Positions 26,475 through 34,975 of a stretch of 64,000 bases of DNA are shown piece by piece (the first letter of the stretch is position 1; each line of letters opens with the position of its first letter). A program made the translations under genes and the position numbers. The DNA is from Nocardioides alcanivorans (GTDB lineage: Bacteria > Actinomycetota > Actinomycetes > Propionibacteriales > Nocardioidaceae): assembly GCF_021555175.1 (NCBI RefSeq), contig NZ_JAKGRW010000047.1, positions 1 to 64,000 on the forward strand, written 5' to 3'. The notes beneath the pieces were generated by a model. That model saw nothing but the letters and a program-made list of their open reading frames with translations. It did not search any database and had not been told where the DNA came from.

Positions 26475-27445
26475 ATGCAACGACAGTCTGTGGTGCGGGT
26501 TCTCGCGGGGATAGCGCTACTTGCCACCGCGTTGACAGTGGTCGGCGGCTCGGCCGGAAACGCGGACGGACCTCGTCCTGGTCTTCCGAACCCACCTGAG
26601 CAGGGCGGCGCTTGGACCCCTGTCGTGCAGGGTGGCGCGGCCGAAGCCAAGAAGGCCAAGCAGTGGACGCGTGTGCCCATGCAGGTAACAACCGTCTACA
26701 ACCTCACACAGTCGGTGCCGCTGCCGCCCGGTGACCCGCGGATGGACCGTAAGAAAGCTACCAACTACCTGTATCTGATGCCGGAGGCCAACGCACCCCA
26801 CAACTACGGATTAACCGCGCCGTTCACTGTGCGCACCGTAGCGTTCGGCAGCATCCCCGTGACCGCGACACTACGCATGGCGCAACGTCGCGATGCTGCA
26901 GGTCTACCGATTCCGCTGGTTGTCACCAACTACGACGACTACTACCGCTCCGGGACACAGCCTCCTGACTGGCCAGCGTGGGCCGGCACCCGGTTCTATG
27001 AGGACACCGAGGTCGCCGAACAATTGGATGTGCTCGTCCAGGCGGTCATCGTCGACGGCGTCGACCTTGGACTGCGTCCCGGCTGCAAAACGGTGGAGAT
27101 GGCTACCCTCGCCCTCCACGGCGCGGGTTTCATCTCCCGCGATCCCACCGTGAACGAGCTCAAGCCGTGGCTGAGCGGCCACTACGCCCCCGCTGCGGGC
27201 GGGTTGTTGTCCGGCACCGTCGACGTCCCCGCCTTCGCGAGTTGCGTCACCGAGTCCGGCGAGGACGTGTCCGCGCTGCTGACGGCCACCGTGTCGGGCC
27301 CAGACAACGGGGTGGCACTACACGCGAACAGTCCCTTCGTTCCCTGCACCCATACGAATCTGCCGCAAGTCGGCGAGTACGACGCCGCCGCGACCTGTCC
27401 CGACGCAATTCCCGGTCACGTCAACCTCCCCCGGAGCGACCCTGA
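26475..27445 (+). CDS. Secreted protein of unknown function (frameshifted C-terminus)
   Basis: 323-residue exported protein. Signal peptide VVRVLAGIALLATALTVVGGSAG, then a mature region with TNYLYLMPEANAPHNYGLT, a Tyr-rich NYDDYYRSGT segment, and several Cys (PGCKTVE, ASCVTE, FVPCTH, ATCPDA) that could pair. As written the frame runs into the next gene to 27521. One extra C in the run at 27428-27432 gives the ending HVNLPPERP and a stop at 27445, leaving room for the AAGGAGA ribosome-binding site of the RCC1 gene. Family not recognised. Confidence 0.7.
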
Positions 27446-27477
27446 CCGACCACCGGCCTCAACAACAAGGAGAGAAC

Positions 27478-29034
27478 ATGTCATCGAGACTGCTAACCCG
27501 CGGCGTAGCCACCGTAGGTAGCCTCGCAGTCGCTGTCGGTCTGCTCACAGCTGGCGGAGCGCAGGCGACCACTACCCCGTCCGATGCCGGGCAGGCGCTG
27601 GCATGGGGCGTACCCGACACTTCCGATCCCACACTTTCAGCAGCGCTACTCAACACCCCGCTCGCTAAGGTGGAGTCAGGTTTTAAGCACGCAGTGTTCT
27701 TGTCTGCGTCGGGCAAGGTTTTCACAAGTACCGACAAACCCGAGTACGAGCCGCCTTCCTCCCTCATCAATCAGACGGTAGTCGACGTCTCAGTCTCCAT
27801 GAGCGGATCCGTCTACGTCGCGCTCAATGACGCCGGCGAGATGACCTTTTGGGGAGCTCCAGCAACCGGCGCCGATCCCAGCGCTGTCGACGTCAGCAAC
27901 CTGGTCCAGGTGAGCATGGGGGGCGGCCATGCGGTCGGCATCAAGGAAGACGGCACCGTCGTCGCCTGGGGAAACAACACATACGGACAGACCGACGTGC
28001 CAGAGGGGCTCAGCAACGTCACTAAGGTTGTAACTGGAACGCAGCACACCTACGCCCTGCGCGCCAACGGTTCTGTCGTCGCTTGGGGCGATGACACGAA
28101 CAAGCAAGTCAGCCACCTCCCGACTGAGCTGACCCTTCCCGGAGCGGTGAAGGACATCGAGGCCCGGTCCGACGGCGGCCTCGCACTCCTCGCCGACGGC
28201 ACTCTTGCTTCCTGGGGCAAGAGTGCGACCGTGGGTCGCGGCACAATGTATAACCAAGTACCCGCGTCGCTGGATGGCAAGATCATTACTCAGATCAGCG
28301 CAGGTGCTGACACAAACCTCGCGATCGATTCCGACGGTGCCATCACCACCTGGGGCAACAGCTTCGGAACGCCTTCGAACGTCCCGGATGGTCTAGACGG
28401 CCGTGGGGTGGCTTCAGTCTCCGTGGGGCAGGACTACGCCTTCGCCATCCAGCGCAAGGTGATGACCATCTCCGAGTCGACTGTCGCAGGCACCGCCAAG
28501 GAAGGCCAGACCCTGACCGGCACCCCGGCGAGCTTCTCGGGTGGACCCGAGATCACCTATGAGTGGCTCGCCAACGGCACCCAGATCGCCGGTGCAGACA
28601 GCACGACGCTGACGTTGAGCAAGGCCGAGGTGGGCAAGAAGATCGCCTTCCGGACGGTCGCCACCAAGGACGGCGAGGTTCTCACGTCCGACTCGACGGC
28701 AACCGCTGCAGTCGTCGCGCTGGCACCGGCCGTCAGCACGACCAAGACCCAGATCGGCAAGCCCAAGGTCAAGAACACCAAGAAGGGCAAGAAGAACGGC
28801 AAGGCCAACTTCACGGTCAAAGTGACGGGCAACAAGCCCGCCGGCAAGGTCAAGGTCGTCGTCAAGCTCGGCAAGAAGAAGGCCTTCAACAAGGCCGTGA
28901 ATCTCAACAAGAAGGGCGTGGCCAAGGTCAAGCTCAAGAAGTTGAAGAAGGGCCAATACAAGATCGCCGCCAAGTACGCAGGCAACAAGGCGAACAAGAA
29001 GTCGACCGCGAAGTCGAAGTTCCGCGTGAAGTGA
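27478..29034 (+). CDS. Secreted RCC1-repeat protein with lysine-rich Ig-like tail
   Basis: 518-residue exported protein. After a signal peptide (SLAVAVGLLTAGGAQA), residues about 40-325 contain RCC1-type beta-propeller repeats (e.g. VQVSMGGGHAVGIKEDGTVVAWG, KVVTGTQHTYALRANGSVVAWG; one per 40-50 residues). Next comes a SGGPEITYEWLANG...I Ig-like domain, and from about residue 420 a lysine-rich beta domain (KNTKKGKKNGKANFTVKV; ending SKFRVK). The tail resembles that of the amine-oxidase-like protein encoded at 29865. Strong AAGGAGA ribosome-binding site. Probably cell-surface; ligand unknown. Confidence 0.85.
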   Translation: MSSRLLTRGVATVGSLAVAVGLLTAGGAQATTTPSDAGQALAWGVPDTSDPTLSAALLNTPLAKVESGFKHAVFLSASGKVFTSTDKPEYEPPSSLINQTVVDVSVSMSGSVYVALNDAGEMTFWGAPATGADPSAVDVSNLVQVSMGGGHAVGIKEDGTVVAWGNNTYGQTDVPEGLSNVTKVVTGTQHTYALRANGSVVAWGDDTNKQVSHLPTELTLPGAVKDIEARSDGGLALLADGTLASWGKSATVGRGTMYNQVPASLDGKIITQISAGADTNLAIDSDGAITTWGNSFGTPSNVPDGLDGRGVASVSVGQDYAFAIQRKVMTISESTVAGTAKEGQTLTGTPASFSGGPEITYEWLANGTQIAGADSTTLTLSKAEVGKKIAFRTVATKDGEVLTSDSTATAAVVALAPAVSTTKTQIGKPKVKNTKKGKKNGKANFTVKVTGNKPAGKVKVVVKLGKKKAFNKAVNLNKKGVAKVKLKKLKKGQYKIAAKYAGNKANKKSTAKSKFRVK

Positions 29035-29050
29035 TCACGCCAGCATGACC

Positions 29051-29087
29051 GCATGTGGGTGGGCGCCGTCGGCGTCCACCCACATGC
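29051..29087 (+). terminator. Hairpin after RCC1 gene
   Basis: A 17-bp stem with one mismatch (GCATGTGGGTGG.CGCC and complement) with a 3-base loop, 16 bp after the stop codon. No T-tract follows; in high-GC actinobacteria such stems can still terminate. Confidence 0.7.
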
Positions 29088-29115
29088 AGTTCCAGCCGTT
29101 CATCCGGGAGGAATC

Positions 29116-29868
29116 ATGGGACGTACCCGACGCAGGAGGCTGCTCGTCGCGGCCGTGACCGCAGCACTGCTCTGCGGGTTCGTGTTCAGCCTGGTCGAGT
29201 CCCGCGGCCAGCGGGCGAGCAGCGCCGGCGCAACGCCTGGTGACGACTTCGTCGTACTCGGCGACGGCTCGCTCCCCGAGGAGCGACCGCCGTTGGGCGC
29301 TCCCCGTGACCCGCTCAGTGCAGAAGAGACCGGCTATGCCATCTCCCTCGCGACCCGCAACGCGCACCTCCCACAGAAAGCCACCGACGTACTCGGAGAA
29401 CCGGGTGCCGAAATCCTCAGCGCCGAGCTCCCGGCCAGCGCAGAGAGCACCGATCGCATGGCGGTCGTCCACCTCTACGACTACACCAGCAACACCGGCC
29501 TCCAGCAGACCGTCAACCTGAGCACCGGCACCGTCTTGACGCGAGCCCACCGCCGTATGCAGGCACCGATGTCGACGGCAGAAGCCAGCGTGGCAGTCCA
29601 GGTGGCCATCGAGCACCAGCCCGCCTTGGAGTTCCTCCGCGAGTTCGAGGAGGCCCAGGGCACTCCCCTGCTCTCCTCCGACCAGGTCACCGCCGTCGTC
29701 GGCACCTTCGTCCACGACGGGAGCACCCTCGGTGGCGCCTCATGTGGCAAGAACCGGTGTGCGCAATTGATGCTGCGCACACCCAGCGGGGCTTACCTGG
29801 CCACATGGGAGTTCGTGGTCGACCTGAGCCGGAAGCGGGTTCTGCTTGTCAACGAGGAGGGGTCGTGA
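29116..29868 (+). CDS. Membrane-anchored or secreted partner of amine-oxidase-like protein
   Basis: 250-residue protein with a twin-arginine-like N-terminus and hydrophobic segment (RTRRRRLLVAAVTAALLCGFVF). The rest is a soluble domain (VVHLYDYTSNTGLQQTVNLS; two Cys in GASCGKNRCAQL; ending WEFVVDLSRKRVLLVNEEGS). Strong GGAGGA ribosome-binding site. Its stop overlaps the next start (GTGA), so the two products are likely made together. It resembles proteins annotated as accessory subunits beside copper-amine-oxidase-like genes in related bacteria (recollection, not checked). Confidence 0.65.
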   Translation: MGRTRRRRLLVAAVTAALLCGFVFSLVESRGQRASSAGATPGDDFVVLGDGSLPEERPPLGAPRDPLSAEETGYAISLATRNAHLPQKATDVLGEPGAEILSAELPASAESTDRMAVVHLYDYTSNTGLQQTVNLSTGTVLTRAHRRMQAPMSTAEASVAVQVAIEHQPALEFLREFEEAQGTPLLSSDQVTAVVGTFVHDGSTLGGASCGKNRCAQLMLRTPSGAYLATWEFVVDLSRKRVLLVNEEGS

Positions 29869-31925
29869 GGCTGGCTGGGGTTGTTGGGCTCGTCGTCGTG
29901 GCGATGGTCTCGACAGGCTCGACCAACGGTGGGATCTCGACCAACGGGGTCTCGACAGGCTCGACCAACGGAGGGGTCTCGACAGGCTCGACCAACGGAG
30001 GGGTCTCGACAGGCTCGACCAACGGTGGGGTCTCGCCCGACGATCTCCCCTGCCCGGAGAGCATGATCGAGGAGAGCCTGGCGAACGGGGCGTCGTGGCG
30101 GATGTGTGCGCGGATCGACGAGACGAAGGGGCTCGTGCTCGAGAACGTCGAGTTCAAGCCACCCACGACTCGGGAGTACGCCGGCTACAAACGTGTGCTC
30201 GACCAGTTGTGGCTGGCGCAGCTCAACGTGCCCTACGACAACGGGCTGGTGCAGTACAACGACATCACCTCCTACGGCTTCGGCGGCGAGCACCTCATCC
30301 CCCAGAACGACGTCACCTGCCCCGGCGACCAGGTCGAGGTCACGCAGACCTACCTGCGCCGAGATGAGCTGGTGAGCCGCACCGTCCCGGGCATCTGCAC
30401 CAGCGAGGTCGAGACCGGCCTCGCCACGCACTCACTCGAGGCCGAGGGCACCAAGGAGGCTCGGATCGCCGAACGCGGCACCGCACTCGAGGTCAGTTCA
30501 CTCTCCAAGATCTCCTGGTACGAATACCAACAGAGCATCAAGCTCGACGACCAGGGCCAGCTCGACATCGGGCTGGGCGCCACCGGCGACGTCGCACCCG
30601 GTGGCCCCGGCGGCACCATGTTCTCCGCCGATCCGAGGTTCGGCTGGCCCCTCGGCGGCGCCGAAGCCCCACTCGGCGGCCACACCCACGCCGCCTCCCA
30701 CTGGCACAACGCCATCTGGCGTGTCGACTTCGGGATCGACGACGCCGAGCGGCAGTACGTCCAGCAGTGGGATCACGAGAACACTGCGGAGGCCGGACTC
30801 ACCCCGCGCCTCGAGGGCACCGGCGCACAGAAGGAGTCATCCTTCCATGCCGTTGCCGGCGAAGACATCGACGAGCGGAGTTGGTTCCGGGTGGTGAACC
30901 CCGGCTCCCTCAACCCGGACGGCCACCCGCGCTCCTACGAGATCGTCAACCAGAACGATCCTCACACCGACATGGAGGTCTTCACGCCGCTGGTGAGCTT
31001 CACCAACGCGCAGCCCTGCCAGGAATATGCATCGATGAACCTCAACGCCGACTGCCCGGGCCTGTCGGTCCTGGACTACGTCGCGCAGGACACTGAGGAA
31101 CTCGACGATCCTGTCGCCTGGGTCAACGTCGGGTTCCACCATGTCGACCGCGACGAGGACCAGAGTCCGATGCACATGCACTGGCAACGGTTCCAGCTCG
31201 TTCCCCGCGACTTCTTCGCCCAGAAGCCCAGCACCCCGCCCGAACGACTCTGCATCAACGGCGCCGGTTGGATCGACTCCTTCGGCTCCCCCTGTGTCGC
31301 CACCAACATCGTGCCGCCGTCGATCAAGGTCGGGACCACCTCGCCCGGCACGGGCGACGCTCTCCGGGCCGACCGGGGCATCTGGAACGAGTCGAGGACT
31401 CGGTGGGCCTACTCCTACCTCTGGTATCGCGACGGCGAACCCATCCTGGTCGCCAGCGACGACCACGACCACGGAGGTGACCCCCACCTGCAGCCCGTCA
31501 CCGGTGAGGACTACGTGCTTCGAGCGGAAGACCTCGGCGCCGCGATCACGGTCAGGGTGACCGCCTCGCAGATCGGCTATCCCTCCGGGACCGCGGAATC
31601 TGCGCCGCTCCTCGTCCCCGAGCCGCCGCAGACCACCCCCACCAAGGTCGCGAGCCGCATCAAGATCGCCAAGAAGAAGTTCCGCACCGGCCGACGGGGA
31701 GTCCTCGTGGTCAAGGTGACCGCCCCCGGTACGACGCCCGGCGGGCGCGTGGTCGTCAAACGGCGCGGGAAGACCATCGCTTCCGGCGCCCTTGCCGCCG
31801 GCCGGGTCAAACTGAAGGTGAAGGCCATCAAGAAGCTGGGTCGCCACCGGGTCCGTGTCGTCTATCGCGGCTCCGACCACGTGCTGCGGTCGGCGAAGCG
31901 GATCACCGTGCGGGTCCGCAAATGA
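29865..31925 (+). CDS. Secreted copper-amine-oxidase-like protein
   Basis: 686-residue exported protein. Short signal sequence (LAGVVGLVVVAM), then four or more VSTGSTNGG repeats, then a catalytic-like domain resembling copper amine oxidases (about residues 110-480): LVQYNDITSYGFGG, QSIKLDDQGQLDIGLGATGD, HTHAASHWHNAIWRVDFGID, and MHMHWQRFQLVPRDFF. The usual NY(D/E) motif that provides the topaquinone Tyr seems absent before ISWYEYQQ, so quinone chemistry is doubtful. An Ig-like domain and a Lys/Arg-rich C-terminal beta domain follow. GTG 29865 overlaps the upstream stop and has GAGGAGGGG before it. Confidence 0.65.
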   Translation: MRLAGVVGLVVVAMVSTGSTNGGISTNGVSTGSTNGGVSTGSTNGGVSTGSTNGGVSPDDLPCPESMIEESLANGASWRMCARIDETKGLVLENVEFKPPTTREYAGYKRVLDQLWLAQLNVPYDNGLVQYNDITSYGFGGEHLIPQNDVTCPGDQVEVTQTYLRRDELVSRTVPGICTSEVETGLATHSLEAEGTKEARIAERGTALEVSSLSKISWYEYQQSIKLDDQGQLDIGLGATGDVAPGGPGGTMFSADPRFGWPLGGAEAPLGGHTHAASHWHNAIWRVDFGIDDAERQYVQQWDHENTAEAGLTPRLEGTGAQKESSFHAVAGEDIDERSWFRVVNPGSLNPDGHPRSYEIVNQNDPHTDMEVFTPLVSFTNAQPCQEYASMNLNADCPGLSVLDYVAQDTEELDDPVAWVNVGFHHVDRDEDQSPMHMHWQRFQLVPRDFFAQKPSTPPERLCINGAGWIDSFGSPCVATNIVPPSIKVGTTSPGTGDALRADRGIWNESRTRWAYSYLWYRDGEPILVASDDHDHGGDPHLQPVTGEDYVLRAEDLGAAITVRVTASQIGYPSGTAESAPLLVPEPPQTTPTKVASRIKIAKKKFRTGRRGVLVVKVTAPGTTPGGRVVVKRRGKTIASGALAAGRVKLKVKAIKKLGRHRVRVVYRGSDHVLRSAKRITVRVRK
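29906..30035 (+). repeat. 27-bp tandem array of dispersed repeat inside a gene
   Basis: Four full copies (from 29906, 29948, 29975 and 30002) and two partial copies of a unit with core TCTCGACAGGCTCGACCAAC. They are spaced so that reading frame is kept and encode VSTGSTNGG. The same unit, with CAAGC in place of CAGGC, occurs in narG (46994-47116) and at the window edge (1-24). Confidence 0.85.
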
Positions 31926-31951
31926 CCCCTTCCGCCCAATTCACCGACAGA

Positions 31952-31973
31952 ATTTGTCACCCACATGCCAACT
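31952..31973. promoter_or_regulatory. TTGTCA-N6-TGACAA dyad, copy 4
   Basis: TTGTCA, CCCACA, TGCCAA (one mismatch in the right arm). The reverse complement CATGTGGGTGACAA closely matches copy 3, including spacer bases. About 210 bp upstream of the PucR-type gene at 32184. Confidence 0.55.
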
Positions 31974-32183
31974 TTCGGCACTGATTCCCCGCCTCCCGGT
32001 GACCTCGCTTGTCGAGCACCGCGCCGAGGGCTTGAATCCAGACAGCACCGGGGCCGCTGCTGCAAGGACTCTTTGACGATCTGCATCACCAAGGTGGACC
32101 ATGTGACCCACAACACACCGGAGCGCGGAGGGAAAGCCGATGGTCTGTCGTACTTGGGGGCGCGGGCTGCATGGAAACGCGTC

Positions 32184-33432
32184 ATGAGTCATGCCCAGGC
32201 TGAGGTTTCCCAGCCATCCGATCTCAATGCACTGATCCTGGACGCGCGAACCGCCATCCCGGCCCTCGTGGCCGAGATCGTGGCCGACATCCGCGCCTCC
32301 GTCTCGGCCTACGCCGGACCAGAGGGCGGCGAACGACAACGGGTGATCGCACTTGCTGTCACCAAGGCGGCCCACCAGTTTCTCGACACCCTCGCCGGCC
32401 CGACCCCGCCCGACCCACAGGTCGCGAAGCTCTTCCAGGACATGGGGTTCGGCGAACTCCAGGAAGGCCACACCCTGGACCCGATGCGGCGGGCGCTCCG
32501 CATCGCGACCCGGCATTCGTGGCGGGTGCTGCACCGTTATGCCAGCCACCACGAGTTCAGCGCGGCCTTCCTCGGGCACGTCGGCGATGCGCTTCTCGCC
32601 TACATCGACCACCTCGATCGGGAGGTGGAGCGCGGCCACCGCTTGGCAACCGTTCGCGGGCGAGGCCACCCGGAGCGGGTCCGCGAGCACCTGATCGACG
32701 CCCTGCTGCTCGACGTACCCAACTGCGAAGCTCGCCTCACCGAGCTCAAGGCGGAGGCCAAGAGTGCCGGATGGACACTCCCAGCGGAGATCGTGGTGCT
32801 GCGCGTCAGCCACCATGGCGCCTTCCCCGAGATGGGAGTTCGACGACAGCGTCCTGGTCAGGCGGACGACCAGGCCCGCGCTGCTGATCAGCGCCAGCCG
32901 GGACGCGGAGGAGCTGGCCCGCCGCGTCAGCCGAGCGGGCCCAGGACTCCGAGGTCGCGGTGAGCTGGCCGTTGCTGCCCACGCAGGGCGCCGCCGCGGA
33001 CCGGTGGGCCCGCCGTGCGCTGGAGCTTGGTCGACGCCGGCGTCATCCCGCCCGACCCCGTGATCCGCTGCCGCGACCTGCGCCACCCAGCTCTGGCTGC
33101 ACGCCGAGCCGGTGCTGCGCCAGCAACTCACCCAGGAGCTCCTCACCCCGTTGCTCGCGGAGACAGCGAACTCTCGCGAGATCCTCTCCGAGACGATGCT
33201 CGCCTGGTTGGAGTCGCGCGACAGCGCGCCTGCGATCGCCAGCAAGCTCCACGTGCACCCGCAGACCGTGCGCTATCGCTGGAAACGCATCAACGAGCTC
33301 TTCGGCGACCTGCTCCACGACCCCGACTACGTGATCTCGGTGACGACGCTTCTCAAGGCAACCGTGCCGCTGTGGAAGGCGGGAGACCTCACCGACGTGC
33401 AGAGTTTCAAGGCATCCCAAGGGGCCCCATGA
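32184..33432 (+). pseudogene. PucR/CdaR-type regulator with four +1 insertions
   Basis: Paralogue of the gene at 34976. The intact homologous order is: N-terminal helical region, a central GGDEF-like region (PAEIVVLRVSHHGAFPEM), then the PucR C-terminal helix-turn-helix (AIASKLHVHPQTVRYRWKRI). Four single-base insertions break it: near 32835 (ATGGGAG for ATGGAG), near 32955 (extra A in CTCCGAGGTC), near 33030 (GCTTGG for GCTGG) and near 33088 (CGCCACC for CGCACC). Removing four bases gives 414 residues colinear with the paralogue. The 3' part overlaps the next start by ATGA. ATG 32184 is chosen; others lie upstream. Either a decaying gene or a poorly sequenced patch. Confidence 0.75.
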
Positions 33433-34745
33433 ACGAACACGACGAGCCGCCCGTCGCCACCCTCCCCATGGGTTGGGCAACGGCGGGATGCACCGCGCTC
33501 GCCCTTCACCTCCTCTGGCTCGTGCCTGCCGTGCGGGCTTCGGCGGCAACCACCTACGGCGCCGCGGCGGCCGGAAGCGTCGTGCTGGTTGCCCTTGCCA
33601 TCGCACTCCTGCGTCGCGAGAGCGTTCCCGGCCCCTTCCTACGGCGATCCTGGGCGGCGGTGCTTCTCGGAGTGGCTGTCGCCGGCACCGCATGGGCACT
33701 GCGCGACGGACCCTCGACCGCGGTCTCGACCCTCGCAGCCGCCGGTATCGCCAGCGCCCCGGGAGCCGTGCTCCTCAGTCGTCCGTTGACCTTGGCGGCG
33801 TTGCGCCAGCACGCCCAACGCCAAGGGATCGGGCTGCCGAACGGGCAACATCTGATGGCTGCCGGCGACCTCGATTCCCTGGTGCTCGACAAGCACCGCA
33901 GCGTCACCACAGGATCGATGGAGATCACCTCTGTCGAACCGATCGATGCGGAGCACCGAAACAACCTGCTCTTCTTCGCCGGCGCCCTCTCCCACTCCTC
34001 CACCGAGCCTGCAACCGCAGCGTTGGCCCGACGTACCGGCAAAGGACGGGTGACGGACTTCAAGGAGCTCGATGGCAAGGGGCTCACCGGGGCCGTCGAC
34101 CGCCATCCGGTGCGGGTCGGACGACCGGATTGGCTGGGCCTCACGACCCCCGAGATACGCGGAGTCACCATGGCGGTCGAGGTCGACCACCGGACGCTGG
34201 GTGCGATCACCGTCGATGACGTGCTCCGTCCACACGCCCGGGAGCAATGCGCAGACCTCGCCGCCATGGCGCCCCTGACGCTGGTCACCGACGCCCCCGC
34301 AGGCGACGCGGCCGCGCTGGCCGAGGACGTGGGCGTTGCCCGACACATCGCCGGCTGTGGCGCCGACTGTCGACTGGACGTCGTCAAGCGGACGCAGGGC
34401 GACGGCCACCGGGTCGGCTTCATCGGCACTCGATCCGCCACCAACCTGCAGGCGTTGGAACAGTGCGACCTCGCCGTCACCGACCACCGGCCGGGCACCC
34501 CTCGGCTGGAGCACGCCGTGACGCTCGACGAGTTCGACCTCACCGGCATCGTTCGTGGGCTGTCACTGACGCGCAATGCCCGACGCCGGGTGCGTAGAGC
34601 CGACCTCGTCCCCGTCGCGCTCTCCCTCACTGGCGGAGTTGCCGGAGCCTCGGGGCTGCTCAGTGCGTACGCCGCAGCGAGTGTCGGTCTCGCGGTCTCG
34701 GTGATCGCCGCAACCTGGGTGTTCGCGGTCGCTCGTCGAAGCTGA
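33429..34745 (+). CDS. P1B-type ATPase-like pseudoenzyme (degenerate catalytic motifs)
   Basis: 438-residue membrane protein. The N-terminal 120 residues hold about four hydrophobic segments. The remainder aligns motif by motif with the cytoplasmic part of heavy-metal P-type ATPases, but each catalytic motif is changed: LVLDKHRSVTTG where DKTGTLT is expected, SSTEPATAAL for SEHPLA.AI, GAVDRHPVRVGRPDWL for G.VDG..V.VGN...L, ITVDDVLRPHAREQ for I...D.LRP.A, TLVTDAP for MLTGD, and GFIGTRSATNLQALEQCDLAV for GDGINDAPALA.ADVGIA. It should not hydrolyse ATP through a phospho-Asp cycle in the usual way. Translationally coupled to the upstream PucR-type gene (ATGA). Confidence 0.7.
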   Translation: MNEHDEPPVATLPMGWATAGCTALALHLLWLVPAVRASAATTYGAAAAGSVVLVALAIALLRRESVPGPFLRRSWAAVLLGVAVAGTAWALRDGPSTAVSTLAAAGIASAPGAVLLSRPLTLAALRQHAQRQGIGLPNGQHLMAAGDLDSLVLDKHRSVTTGSMEITSVEPIDAEHRNNLLFFAGALSHSSTEPATAALARRTGKGRVTDFKELDGKGLTGAVDRHPVRVGRPDWLGLTTPEIRGVTMAVEVDHRTLGAITVDDVLRPHAREQCADLAAMAPLTLVTDAPAGDAAALAEDVGVARHIAGCGADCRLDVVKRTQGDGHRVGFIGTRSATNLQALEQCDLAVTDHRPGTPRLEHAVTLDEFDLTGIVRGLSLTRNARRRVRRADLVPVALSLTGGVAGASGLLSAYAAASVGLAVSVIAATWVFAVARRS

Positions 34746-34843
34746 GATCTCATTTCGGTGCCATCGCGCGACCGCATCGGCGACCCGCGACAGCCCCGAG
34801 AGGCGCCGTTCTAACGGCCATGCGACGGGTCGTACCGGTCCGT

Positions 34844-34867
34844 TTTTGTCTCCCCCGTGACAACTTC
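34844..34867. promoter_or_regulatory. TTGTCA-N6-TGACAA dyad, copy 5
   Basis: TTGTCT, CCCCCG, TGACAA, then CTTC as in copy 2. About 110 bp upstream of the second PucR-type gene. A partial CTACTTAT element (like 18974 and 19486) follows at about 34873-34890. Confidence 0.55.
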
Positions 34868-34975
34868 TGGATGCTACTTATATGTCTCGCTCCAGATCGG
34901 TTGCCGTGTCGGTCCTCGCCTGTATCAATGTATTGACGCAGGCGACCGAGACCAGCACGGAAGGGCGGTAGTCAT

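Noticed and set aside
29906-30035. CRISPR-like regular repeats
   Set aside because: Units are head-to-tail within a coding frame without unique spacers, and no cas genes are present.
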